From contig JASJDR010000012.1 of assembly GCA_030065615.1 (NCBI GenBank), positions 1 through 64,000 on the forward strand: DNA of 64,000 nucleotides. Direction: 5' to 3'. The position numbers and the translations under genes were made by a program. Of the stretch, positions 8,058 through 17,159 are shown one piece after another. This DNA comes from Xenococcus sp. MO_188.B8. Its GTDB lineage: Bacteria > Cyanobacteriota > Cyanobacteriia > Cyanobacteriales > Xenococcaceae. Below the pieces are notes generated by a model that searched no databases, had not been told where the DNA came from, and saw only the letters and a list, made by a program, of their open reading frames with translations. The stretch's first letter is position 1; each line of letters starts with the position of its first letter.

Positions 8058-10001
8058 GTGCCTTCTCAAACTATGGAGTCCAACCCCAAACCTTCAACAA
8101 AATTGCAATCTTTCTCCTCTTTTGTCGCTGGAATTGCCAAAGCAGCTAGCGGCACAGTTTTAGGTATTACTATGATTGGTAGCGCTATTGTCGCCGGCGG
8201 ATTAGTTGGTTTAGCCTTTAGTTTTCGTAATCTTCCAGACGTGAGAGTTTTAAGTAATTATCTGCCTTCTGAAACTAGCTATATTTACGATATCAAAGGC
8301 AGGCTTCTAGCTCGTCTTCACGGTGAAGCCAATCGAGAATTAGTGCCCCTAGAGCAAATTTCCCCAGAACTGAAAAGAGCTGTGATTGCAGTAGAAGATA
8401 GTAGTTTTTATGAACATAAGGGCATTAACCCCTACAGTATTGGTCGCGCCATTGTGGTTAACCTACAAAAAGGTGGTGTCCAAGAAGGAGCTTCTACTCT
8501 GACTATGCAACTAGTTAAAAATTTGTTTTTAACTCAAGAACGAACCTTCAGTCGTAAATTAGCTGAAGCGATTCTGGCAATTCGATTGGAACAGGTTTTT
8601 TCTAAAGACGAAATTCTGGAAATGTATCTCAATAATATCTATTGGGGTCATAATAATTATGGAGTTGAAACCGCAGCCGAAACTTATTTTAATAAAAATG
8701 CCTCTGAATTAAATCTCGAAGAATCTGCCATGATGGCAGGTCTAATTCAAGCCCCAGAACAATACAGTCCCTTTACGAGATATTCAGCAACCAAAATAAG
8801 ACAAGCTATTGTTTTAGAACGCATGGCAACTTTGGGCTGGATTTCCGCCGCAGAAAAAGATACTGCAAAAAAAGCTCCGCTATTGGTCAACAGGCCCACG
8901 GCATGGAGTAGCAGTAAACTACCATTTGTCACTGAAGCAGTGATTTCAGAACTTAAAGAGCGTTTTGGTGACGAACAAGTACTTAGAGGGGGCATTCGAG
9001 TTCAAACTACTATCGATTTATCGATCCAACAAATGGCAGACAAGTCGGTTAAAGAAGGCTTTAAACGTTTACGCAATGGGGGAGTTCGAGCCGATCAGAT
9101 AGCTTTAATTGCGATCGATCCCAGGACTCATTTTGTCAAGGCTTTAGTTGGGGGAATCAGCTATAATGAGAGTCAGTTCAATCGCGCTCTGCAAGCCCGT
9201 AGACAACCAGGTTCCTCCTTCAAACCCTTCGTCTACTATACTGCCTTTGCCAGTGGCAAATATAGTCCCTACTCTACTATTGAGGATAAACCTGTTCGTT
9301 ATCGAGTTCCTTCTGGTTGGTATCAACCAAAAAATTACGATAAAAAATTTGCGGGAACTATGGCACTAACAACGGCATTGATTAAATCTCGCAATGTTCC
9401 TGCGATCAAATTAGGCAAAGAAGTCGGGTTAGAGGAGATCATCGAAGTATGTCGTCTGTTGGGATTGAAAAGTCCTTTGCAACCAGTGATTTCTCTCCCT
9501 TTAGGTTCAATTGGGGTAACTCCGATGGAAATGGCAGGGGCTTATGCAACTTTTGCTAGTAATGGTTGGCATGCAGAACCGACAATTATTTTACAAGTTG
9601 CTGATAGTCGAGGTAACGTATTAATGGAAAATCGACCCCGACCGCAGCTACTCCTCGATCCTTGGGCAACCGCTAGTTTAACTTCAGTTCTTAAAGGAGT
9701 AATTGCTCCTGGTGGAACAGCGCCCAATGCTGATATTGGTCGTCCCGCAGCAGGCAAAACTGGCACAACTTCCTCCGAAAGAGACGTTTGGTTTGTGGGC
9801 TATGTCCCTCAATTAGCTACAGCAGTTTGGGTCGGCAATGATAATTATAAAACTCTGGGGAAAGGTGTCACAGGAGGTGGTCATGCTGCACCTATCTGGC
9901 GTTCTTTTATGTTAAAAGCCTTGGCAAAAGAACCTGTTAAATATTTTCCGGCAGCTTCCAATTTTCCTCAACCCAAAAAATCAAAAGGTAAACGTAAGTA
10001 G
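8058..10001 (+). CDS. Class A penicillin-binding protein (PBP1A-type)
   Basis: Bifunctional peptidoglycan polymerase and crosslinker. An N-terminal transmembrane helix (about 30-56) is followed by a GT51 glycosyltransferase domain with E-D-S-S-F-Y-E-H (catalytic Glu113) and E-G-A-S-T-L-T-M-Q-L-V-K-N. The transpeptidase domain has SxxK as G-S-S-F-K (about 385), SxN as S-R-N, and KTG as G-K-T-G-T-T (about 566). Length 647 aa is normal. GTG at 8058 is supported by GAGGAAG at 8041-8047; an ATG five codons later is the alternative. The basic Lys/Arg tail is typical of cytosol-proximal or disordered ends. Confidence 0.93.
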   Translation: MPSQTMESNPKPSTKLQSFSSFVAGIAKAASGTVLGITMIGSAIVAGGLVGLAFSFRNLPDVRVLSNYLPSETSYIYDIKGRLLARLHGEANRELVPLEQISPELKRAVIAVEDSSFYEHKGINPYSIGRAIVVNLQKGGVQEGASTLTMQLVKNLFLTQERTFSRKLAEAILAIRLEQVFSKDEILEMYLNNIYWGHNNYGVETAAETYFNKNASELNLEESAMMAGLIQAPEQYSPFTRYSATKIRQAIVLERMATLGWISAAEKDTAKKAPLLVNRPTAWSSSKLPFVTEAVISELKERFGDEQVLRGGIRVQTTIDLSIQQMADKSVKEGFKRLRNGGVRADQIALIAIDPRTHFVKALVGGISYNESQFNRALQARRQPGSSFKPFVYYTAFASGKYSPYSTIEDKPVRYRVPSGWYQPKNYDKKFAGTMALTTALIKSRNVPAIKLGKEVGLEEIIEVCRLLGLKSPLQPVISLPLGSIGVTPMEMAGAYATFASNGWHAEPTIILQVADSRGNVLMENRPRPQLLLDPWATASLTSVLKGVIAPGGTAPNADIGRPAAGKTGTTSSERDVWFVGYVPQLATAVWVGNDNYKTLGKGVTGGGHAAPIWRSFMLKALAKEPVKYFPAASNFPQPKKSKGKRK

Positions 10002-10080
10002 ACCAAAACTTCGTCCTGAAAAGGATGAATTCTGAATTATGAACGATGAATTAAGAGCTCAGTTTTTACCAGGGAACACC

Positions 10081-10700
10081 GGTCACCGCAGCGGGCAGAC
10101 CCCGCGTTATCCTAAAGGACTACCTTCGGGGCGTGCGGAGCGGTATCCTTTAGGGCGGCGAAAGACGTTTATCCAGAGCACCGATCTGGACAAGCCCAGC
10201 TCCGTGTTCTGGGTTTATCCAGCTCCGTGTTCTGGGCAAACGCCAGTTCCTTCAAGTCGGCGGGGCTTATAAAGGGCGGACGCAGGTTCCGCCCACAGCC
10301 CCTTGGGAACCCTTTCAGCATTTGCTCATGGGGGAAACCCCCACCGCGAGAGTGGAATAGCGAAGCACTGCGTTGCGGAGGTATCCTCCGTTGAGCAAGT
10401 GCTTCAAGACAGCTGGGGAAACCCCAGCATTTCCTCTCGCAAAGACCCCAATGCTTCACCAACGGACTGGCTTGGGAATGCTGACCGCTAGCTCGGGAAA
10501 CCCGAGCAGGTTCCGACCGCTTCCTTAGCCGAGGGAACCTTATCCGAAGGTGTATCCTTTAGGGCGGCAGGGGTGGAAGGGGGACTTCAAAATAAAATAG
10601 ATAACTCTAGGCAGAAAAGCACTAAATTTAGAAAAGTCCCCCTCCCCGCGCACCGCTCTCTTGGTCAGCGTTCCCTTGCGGAGGAAACCTCCGCGGGGTC
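10081..10700. repeat. Palindrome-rich non-coding block (REP/MITE-like)
   Basis: GC-richer than its surroundings and full of inverted repeats. A long hairpin has arms CCTAAAGGA (10111-10119) plus TACC, pairing with GGTA plus TCCTTTAGG (10142-10154). Four perfect stems share a GAAAC centre: 10329-10343, 10412-10428, 10491-10507 and 10678-10694. A nested hairpin has GAAGCACT (10362-10369) with AGTGCTTC (10398-10405) enclosing GGAGG-TAT-CCTCC. The GGTATCCTTTAGGGC part recurs near 91-104 and 10551-10564. The open frames here are by-products of GC content. The whole 10002-10860 gap otherwise holds only the tRNA promoter. Confidence 0.8.
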
Positions 10701-10785
10701 TGACCGCTTTTACGGTGGTATAACGGTGACCGCCTTGATGGTACTTGAAATGGGTTTCGGTTGTGGTAAGAACAATGAAAAAGTT

Positions 10786-10794
10786 TGCTATAAT
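10786..10794 (+). promoter_or_regulatory. Extended -10 promoter for tRNA-Arg
   Basis: TTGCTATAAT ends at 10794, giving an extended -10 element (TG-N-TATAAT). It lies 66 bp upstream of the mature tRNA 5' end, with no good -35 hexamer at normal spacing. Confidence 0.45.
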
Positions 10795-10860
10795 CTATTT
10801 CGATGTCCACCAATTTAGAGAAAATAAAGAGCTGTTATGGTTCAAGTCTCTAAATAATTA

Positions 10861-10933
<73 letters not shown>

Positions 10934-11134
10934 TATAACTTAACCGAGTTAATAATCAGTACAATTAGATAACTTAAGATTTCAGAAAGCTGATCTGAAA
11001 GAGTTAGCGAAAAATAAACTTAAAAAGCAACACCAGTTTCTCAATTTGTGATCTATTATACAGATAAATTTCAAGTAAAATGATACTATACTGCCTTTAA
11101 TAAAATTTCAATATCACAAAAATTTGGGAGAAAA

Positions 11135-11434
11135 ATGATAATGTCTCTTGGTACTTCCACTATCAAAAAAGAAGCGACTTCCACTGTTCGCAAGCACATA
11201 CCACGCTATAAAGTTTTACTACATAATGATGATTTCAACTCGATGGAACATGTGGTTCAGACTTTGATGAAAACTGTTGGCGGAATGACACAACCTCAAG
11301 CAGTAAGCATTATGATGGAAGCTCATACGAATAATATTGCTTTAGTTATTACCTGCGCCCTTGAACATGCAGAATTTTACTGCGAAGCCTTACGTAGTCA
11401 TGGTTTAACTAGTACTATTGAACCAGATGACTAG
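11135..11434 (+). CDS. clpS: ATP-dependent Clp protease adaptor ClpS
   Basis: Adaptor that delivers N-degron substrates to ClpC/ClpP. The core R-Y-K-V-L-L-H-N-D-D-F-N-S-M-E (about 25-39) contains the N-end-rule pocket Asn-Asp, followed by the M-M-E-A-H-T-N helix and a C-terminal A-E-F-Y-C-E-x-L. The length (99 aa) and the T-S-T-I-E-P-D-D ending are typical of cyanobacterial ClpS1. Two in-frame ATGs (11135, 11141) follow GGGAG at 11126; the second has the more usual spacing. Confidence 0.92.
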   Translation: MIMSLGTSTIKKEATSTVRKHIPRYKVLLHNDDFNSMEHVVQTLMKTVGGMTQPQAVSIMMEAHTNNIALVITCALEHAEFYCEALRSHGLTSTIEPDD

Positions 11435-11565
11435 ATTTTTAAATTGCGAATACTGAATTTGTTCCTAGACATTAATTAAGCAGAATACAAGCTAAACTTG
11501 AGTAGTAGGGTCTTCATGTCCCATCATCTAAACCAAGTTTAAGCTTTTGAGGAGATATTTTATCG

Positions 11566-12555
11566 ATGCCTTCTACTAACTTCAAAGATTACTATAATAT
11601 TCTCGGTGTCAGTAGAAGTTCTAGTGCCGATGACATCAAGAAGAAATTTCGCAAGTTAGCTCTAAAATATCATCCTGATCGCAATCCTGGGAATAAAAAG
11701 GCGGAGGCTCGATTTAAAGAAATTACCGAAGCTTATGAAATTCTTAGCGATCCTGAAAAACGCTCTAAATATGATCAATTTGGTAAATATTGGCAACAAT
11801 CAGGGACTACTTCGGCTAGTGCAAAGGGAGTTAATTTTGATGGTGTTGACTTTAGTCAGTATGGCAATTTTGAAGAATTTATTAATGAATTATTAGGTCG
11901 TATTTCTACTCCAGGAAGTACTAAAAATACTTATGGTTCTAGGAGCTATTCTTACAAGACTAGCGACAGGCAAACTAATCCTTTTAGTGATTTTGGTGGT
12001 TTTGGTAGTCAAAGCACTTCAGTAGATCGCGAAGCCATCATTAATCTAACTTTCTCAGAAGCTTTTCATGGTGTAACCAAACGTCTTAATTTGGGGACTG
12101 AATCTGTAGAGGTGCGAATTCCTCCAGGAGCCAAACCAGGAACTAAAATTAGAGTTAAAGGCAAAGGTAGATACGATTCCCATAGTAGAAAACAAGGTGA
12201 TCTCTATCTCAAAGTTGATTTACAATCCCATTTTTTCTTTAACTTCGAAGGAGATAATTTAACTTGTGAAATTCCTATAACTCCGGATGAAGCTGTCTTG
12301 GGTGCATCTATTGATGTGCCAACTCCTGACGGGATGGTACAAATGAAAATTCCTGCAGGAATTCGTCATGGTCAAAGTTTAAGACTTAGAGGAAAAGGTT
12401 GGTCTTTACCTAAAGGGGGAAGAGGCGATCAATTAGTTAAAGTCGCCATTGCAATTCCTCAAAAAATAACTGCTCAAGAAAGGGAATATTACGAAAAAAT
12501 TCGTGCCCACCGTACTGATAATCCTCGGACTCATCTACAAAAGGCAATACTTTAG
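11566..12555 (+). CDS. DnaJ-type co-chaperone without zinc finger (CbpA-like)
   Basis: Stimulates the DnaK ATPase and hands over clients. The J domain (about 7-70) has HPD at 36-38. A Gly/Ser/Phe-rich region follows (about 95-150), then two C-terminal substrate-binding barrels with [14 protein letters not shown] and L-R-L-R-G-K-G. The Cys-rich CxxCxGxG repeats of canonical DnaJ are absent, so it is a type II/CbpA-like J protein. ATG at 11566 follows GAGGAG at about 11549. It may be cotranscribed with rpmB. Confidence 0.9.
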   Translation: MPSTNFKDYYNILGVSRSSSADDIKKKFRKLALKYHPDRNPGNKKAEARFKEITEAYEILSDPEKRSKYDQFGKYWQQSGTTSASAKGVNFDGVDFSQYGNFEEFINELLGRISTPGSTKNTYGSRSYSYKTSDRQTNPFSDFGGFGSQSTSVDREAIINLTFSEAFHGVTKRLNLGTESVEVRIPPGAKPGTKIRVKGKGRYDSHSRKQGDLYLKVDLQSHFFFNFEGDNLTCEIPITPDEAVLGASIDVPTPDGMVQMKIPAGIRHGQSLRLRGKGWSLPKGGRGDQLVKVAIAIPQKITAQEREYYEKIRAHRTDNPRTHLQKAIL

Positions 12556-12639
12556 CAATTAATAATAGCTGATTTTACTGATTCCTTCTCGATTGAATGT
12601 TACAATAGGAGGCCGTGATATAAGATTGGAGGATTAACT

Positions 12640-12876
12640 GTGTCTCGTAAATGTCAATTAACTGGGAAAACAGCTAACAACGCTTTTGCCATTTCCCACT
12701 CCCACCGTCGTACTAAAAGATTGCAACACGCTAACATACAATGGAAACGTGTTTGGTGGCCAGAAGGTAATCGCTGGGTGAGATTACGTCTTTCAACAAA
12801 AGCGATTAAAACTCTAGAAAAAAAAGGTATTCAGGCTATGGCAAAAGAAGCTGGGCTCAATCTTAATAAGTTTTAA
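12640..12876 (+). CDS. rpmB: 50S ribosomal protein L28
   Basis: 78 aa, starting [14 protein letters not shown] and containing S-H-S-H-R-R-T-K-R, diagnostic of bacterial/plastid L28. The GTG start at 12640 is supported by GGAGG about 8 bases upstream. It is a structural component of the large ribosomal subunit. A strong hairpin lies about 55 bp downstream. Confidence 0.97.
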   Translation: MSRKCQLTGKTANNAFAISHSHRRTKRLQHANIQWKRVWWPEGNRWVRLRLSTKAIKTLEKKGIQAMAKEAGLNLNKF

Positions 12877-12932
12877 TTTACGTCCTTTTAGGTTCCAAAG
12901 CTTAAGAAAATTGCATATTTATAATTCTTTAA

Positions 12933-12970
12933 AGCGATCACTTACTGGGTAAAAGTGATCGCTATTGTTT
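12933..12970 (+). terminator. Likely terminator of rpmB
   Basis: A perfect 11-bp stem AGCGATCACTT (12933-12943) / AAGTGATCGCT (12953-12963) with a 9-nt loop is followed by ATTGTTT. The T-tract is weak, so termination is likely but not certain. Confidence 0.6.
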
Positions 12971-13075
12971 GGGGTAATATAAACCGCCTATACATATAGA
13001 ACTAAGGTTCTGAAGTAGAATAAGATAAGAAAATAAGTAAAGAAACTTAATCTTCTATCAAATAAAGTCTTTTAC

Positions 13076-14077
13076 ATGGTTTTAATTCGGAAAGCTCAAA
13101 TCTGGGACATTGCTGAGAGTAAAGTTACTTCAGAGAAAAATTATTGGAATCGTCGTCAATTTCTCAAAACTTTAGCAGGAGCCGGGATGGTAGCCAGTAT
13201 TGCACCACTTACAGGCTGTAGCAGTTTAGGGGGAATTGGCAAATCTACCGCCGAAACTGCATTGGAAAATAGTTTAAAATTACCTACTATTGATTCTTTC
13301 AGCAAAAATCCTGCTTTTAATAAGTTACAAAAAACTATTACCGATGAAAAAATTGCGGGACAATATAATAACTTCTATGAATTTGGTGGCACCAAAAATA
13401 TTTGGTTAAATGCACAAAAATTACCCACAGAAAACTGGCAAGTAGCAGTTACAGGATTGGTCAAAAATCCTCGCACTTATGATATCGATCAACTCAAAAA
13501 AGAGTTTTCCCTAGAACAAAGAATTTATCGTTTTCGTTGTGTAGAAGCTTGGTCAATGGTTTTACCTTGGATTGGCTTTCCGATGAAGCAACTAATCGCA
13601 GCGGTAGAGCCTAGTTCTAAAGCTAAATACGTTAGTTTTACCTCTTTTTATGATCCTGAAATCACCAAGGGTCCAGGGTTTCATCTTGGTTCATTACCTT
13701 GGCCTTATACAGAAGGTTTGCGTATCGAAGAAATGGCAAACGAGTTAGCATTTTTTGCTTTAGGTATTTATGGTCATGATTTACCAAAACAACATGGCGC
13801 CCCATTACGGATGGTTATTCCTTGGAAATATGGTTTTAAGGGAGCAAAATCTATTGTCAAAATAGAATTTGTTGAAACTCAACCTGCGACTTATTGGAAT
13901 ACGATTGATGCTAGGGAATACGACTTTGAAGCGAATGTTAATCCTGATAAACCTCATCCTCGTTGGTCACAAGCTACAGAGAAATTTATTAGTACTGGTC
14001 CAGGTTTATCTTGGGAGATCAAGGAGACTCTTCCCTATAATGGTTATGGAGAATATGTAGCTAGTTTATATTCCTAA
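13076..14077 (+). CDS. msrP: MsrP/YedY-like molybdenum-cofactor oxidoreductase
   Basis: Catalytic subunit of the periplasmic methionine-sulfoxide reductase family (sulfite-oxidase fold with a single Mo-pterin). It has a Tat-type signal N-R-R-Q-F-L-K (25-31) followed by a hydrophobic stretch. The Mo-ligating Cys is Cys155 in R-F-R-C-V-E-A-W-S-M. Also seen are G-F-P-M-K-Q-L-I and H-G-A-P-L-R-M-V-I-P-W-K-Y-G-F-K-G. Length 333 aa is normal. The heme partner MsrQ is not adjacent; convergent with it is a DUF3352-like gene. Confidence 0.9.
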   Translation: MVLIRKAQIWDIAESKVTSEKNYWNRRQFLKTLAGAGMVASIAPLTGCSSLGGIGKSTAETALENSLKLPTIDSFSKNPAFNKLQKTITDEKIAGQYNNFYEFGGTKNIWLNAQKLPTENWQVAVTGLVKNPRTYDIDQLKKEFSLEQRIYRFRCVEAWSMVLPWIGFPMKQLIAAVEPSSKAKYVSFTSFYDPEITKGPGFHLGSLPWPYTEGLRIEEMANELAFFALGIYGHDLPKQHGAPLRMVIPWKYGFKGAKSIVKIEFVETQPATYWNTIDAREYDFEANVNPDKPHPRWSQATEKFISTGPGLSWEIKETLPYNGYGEYVASLYS

Positions 14078-14219
14078 ATTATTTTGCAGATTAATAGCAA
14101 TCCTATGTAAGTTATGAAAATGAATAAGTATCAGTATCTTGCGCGGGCGAAAAATTCGTGTCAAGCAGATGCCTCGCGATTCAGTTTTTCACAAATGACT
14201 TAGGATTGCTATATTTCCG

Positions 14220-15857
14220 TCATTTATCGAATAAAATTACCATATTAGTTTGGCTAGTCTCTTGATCGAGAATTGTTATTGTTCCTCCAATAGCTGTCAT
14301 TGAATTTAATATCGATAAAACTTTATCGACATTAGGATCTGTTCTCGGTAATAAAGGACTAATTTCTGTCATTATTGTTTCCATATCTAGATAGAAATAG
14401 CCCAGATTTTTTTTGGGTAACTCCTGCACTATTTCTTGAAATTTAGGATTATTTTTTAATGAAGATTTACTGGAGTCATAAAGTGAGTTAATATCTTTAC
14501 TGCCAAAAGCAAATAGTAATTTATTTTTGTCCAACCATCCAGAAGATAAATTTAAATTGGAACTAGGAATAGACCATTGAGTAATATCTGCCTTTTTTAG
14601 GTTTGTTTTGTGAGAATAAATACCCAGGTTTTGTTGGATTTTATTATCTAATTGATCCATCGTATTTTGAGCAGTTTTGCGATCGCTGGTTTCTAAGGCA
14701 AATGCGCCTCCCAATCCGATATTTAATTCAGGGATATTAGGTTGAGAGCTAGTAACTATTCCTAAAGCAAATTCTCCATCCATCCAGCCAAAAATATCTT
14801 GATCTAAGTCTAAACCTGTGACAAATTTAGTTGAAGTTCTTGCGCCATCGAAGGCAGTTTTTAACTCCGGTTCTTGATTGGCTATTTCTGATAATCCTGT
14901 CCAAAAACTATTAATACCTTGACCACTAACAAAAGCAATAGTTTCCGTTGGTAATGTAGTTAAAATTTGTCCTGGTGAATTGGTATATTTTTGCTTAACT
15001 AATTGAGAATCTAATTTTGCTAATCCTTGTAATTTAACTTTGTTATCTTTGGTTCCAATCGCCAAAGATAATGATTGTAATACTTGGAGGCTTTCCATGG
15101 TATTTTTTGGTACTCTAGAATCTTGAAGACTGTTGGCAATAAGATTGTCATGATTAGTAATGTAAACTTGAGCTAGAGAGTTGTCTAATTCTAGTTTTTG
15201 CCGAAAAATTTCTTTAGTCTTAGCAGAATTACTTAAAGATGCTTCTCCTTTAAAAGTATCAATTGATTTTTTAACGGCATTAATTTTATTTGAGGCCAGT
15301 AGTTTATTTCCTAATAAAGCAGTATGTACAATATTTCCTCTAGTGTCAGTAGATGATGTAATATCAAGTCCTTTATATTCGATTTTTTTAGTGCTTTCCT
15401 CGATCTGAGATTGGATTTTTTTGAGAAAATTCTTCGCCTTAAAAGGAGCTTCAATACCAATAATTATTAAAGGCTCAAAATCTTGTATAACATCAGAACT
15501 ATTTGTTGTCGGGACTAGAGCAATCATGATATTTCCAATCCAGGGTTGAATATCCTGCTGGTAACTAATTCCGACATCAGTTAATTCTCCTTCTATGACT
15601 GCAAGCTCTTGGGTAAATAATTCATCTAATGTTGGTAAACCTAGTTGTTGTAACTTTGTCCAATTGTTGATCTCAGTGGAGATAAAGCTGGACATAATTG
15701 CTTCATCTGGAATTAGTTTTGCTGCTGTAATGGGAGTTAGTTTTTTATCAAAAATAAATTGATGCCATCTCTTGGCATAAACCAAACTTCCTACTACAAT
15801 TGCAACCGTGATCCAGATTATCGGTAACTTAGTAACTCCAAACTTTGTAGTACTCAT
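14220..15857 (-). CDS. DUF3352-like membrane-anchored protein
   Basis: 545 aa. A single N-terminal transmembrane helix (about 10-27) anchors a large extracytoplasmic domain. Motifs such as L-I-P-D-E-A-I-M-S-S-F-I-S-T near the start and F-G-W-M-D-G-E-F-A-L-G near residue 355 match the cyanobacterial DUF3352 family. Function unknown. It is single and convergent with msrP. Confidence 0.75.
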   Translation of the reverse strand: MSTTKFGVTKLPIIWITVAIVVGSLVYAKRWHQFIFDKKLTPITAAKLIPDEAIMSSFISTEINNWTKLQQLGLPTLDELFTQELAVIEGELTDVGISYQQDIQPWIGNIMIALVPTTNSSDVIQDFEPLIIIGIEAPFKAKNFLKKIQSQIEESTKKIEYKGLDITSSTDTRGNIVHTALLGNKLLASNKINAVKKSIDTFKGEASLSNSAKTKEIFRQKLELDNSLAQVYITNHDNLIANSLQDSRVPKNTMESLQVLQSLSLAIGTKDNKVKLQGLAKLDSQLVKQKYTNSPGQILTTLPTETIAFVSGQGINSFWTGLSEIANQEPELKTAFDGARTSTKFVTGLDLDQDIFGWMDGEFALGIVTSSQPNIPELNIGLGGAFALETSDRKTAQNTMDQLDNKIQQNLGIYSHKTNLKKADITQWSIPSSNLNLSSGWLDKNKLLFAFGSKDINSLYDSSKSSLKNNPKFQEIVQELPKKNLGYFYLDMETIMTEISPLLPRTDPNVDKVLSILNSMTAIGGTITILDQETSQTNMVILFDK

Positions 15858-16085
15858 AGTGATAATTATTAATTAGCAATTAAATATAATTTGCTCTACT
15901 ATAACCGTTAAAAGCTAAAAGGTAAAAGATAATTGAATACGATTCTTTTATTTTGGCAATTTCTGCGAATTGACTAAGTGAATATTCTTTGACGCTATCA
16001 TTTAGAATAATTAACAAAAATTTTAATTCCAAGTAATTACTTCATTTCTTAACTGATGACTAATGTTTCTGTCCTCAGGTTTCAT

Positions 16086-17129
16086 TCAATTTTCAATAAT
16101 TCCTTTAGAATCTAAAAGCTTTTTGCGCTTATTTCTGGCAATTTCTTGTAAGTCAACAATGCGATCAGTTTCGTCGACAATTTCCCCAGTAAGAACTTCT
16201 AAAACATCTTCTAAAGTGACAACTCCCGCTACTCCACCATATTCATCTAAAACTACAGCTAAATGTTCTCTCGTTTCTTGAAAAGCTTGTAATAATTTAT
16301 CTGCTCTGATATATTCAGGAACAAATTTTACCGATCGCATTATTTGGTTAACTTTTTTGTTCCCATTATTTTGAATTAATTCTGCTAATAAATTATCCTT
16401 GAGAGCTATGCCAATAACATTATCAATATTTTCATTAATCACAATAATTCGAGAATGTTGAGAGTTAATCACTTCCTGTTGACATTCTTCTAAGGTCATA
16501 TCGCCTTTAAGATAAGTAACAATTACTCTGGGAGTCATCAAATCAGAAGCCGTAATATCATTAAGTTTAAATACCTTTTGAATCATAACTGCTTCATCAT
16601 TTTCAATAACCCCTTCTTGTTGTCCAATAGCTGTGAGAAATTTTATTTCTGCTTCGTTAGTAGTTTTAATCGTTCGACCTTTGGTTACAGGAGAAGTGAC
16701 AAATTCTACAAGTAATACTATAGGAGTGAAAATGATAGTTAGAAACCTGATGGGAATCGCGATCGCCAGTGCTACTGGTTCGGCATAACGTTCACACAAA
16801 GTTTTGGGAAAAATCTCACCAAAAATAATGACTAAAAAGGTTAAAAATCCCGAAAAAATACCTAGTAATGCATGACCTAAAACTTTAGTCGCTAAACTAC
16901 CAATTAGGATACTGCCTACAATATTAAAAATATTATTTAAAATTACAATGGTCGCAATCGGTCGATTAATTTTATTTCTAATACCGAGAAGTGCTAGAGC
17001 AGCGGGCTTTTTTGATTGAGCTAATTGTCTTACTTTAATTAAAGAAACTGATAACAAAGCGGTTTCTGAACCAGAACAAACTGCTGAACCTAAAATAACA
17101 ATAATTACAGTAAGAATGAGTGGGAACAT
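16086..17129 (-). CDS. CNNM/hemolysin-type membrane protein with CBS pair
   Basis: 347 aa. The DUF21/CNNM membrane domain (about 1-150; S-E-T-A-L-L-S and I-V-I-F-G-E-I-F-P-K-T) is followed by two CBS domains (about 190-310; D-L-M-T-P-R and V-L-D-E-Y-G-G-V-A-G-V-V-T-L-E-D). Such proteins are linked to Mg/Co or Na-coupled transport. The C-terminal CorC_HlyC domain found in longer relatives (about 430 aa) is missing; the protein ends shortly after the CBS pair in a Lys/Arg-rich tail. It lies 30 bp downstream of the PlsY-like fusion gene, probably cotranscribed. Confidence 0.88.
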   Translation of the reverse strand: MFPLILTVIIVILGSAVCSGSETALLSVSLIKVRQLAQSKKPAALALLGIRNKINRPIATIVILNNIFNIVGSILIGSLATKVLGHALLGIFSGFLTFLVIIFGEIFPKTLCERYAEPVALAIAIPIRFLTIIFTPIVLLVEFVTSPVTKGRTIKTTNEAEIKFLTAIGQQEGVIENDEAVMIQKVFKLNDITASDLMTPRVIVTYLKGDMTLEECQQEVINSQHSRIIVINENIDNVIGIALKDNLLAELIQNNGNKKVNQIMRSVKFVPEYIRADKLLQAFQETREHLAVVLDEYGGVAGVVTLEDVLEVLTGEIVDETDRIVDLQEIARNKRKKLLDSKGIIEN

Positions 17130-17159
17130 TTAAGCAATAAACAGTGAGCAATGAGCAAA

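Noticed and set aside
10039-10491. Several open frames of 60-100 codons on both strands
   Set aside because: They lie in the palindrome-rich repeat block, overlap each other and encode no recognisable motif; GC-rich repeats lack stop codons by chance.
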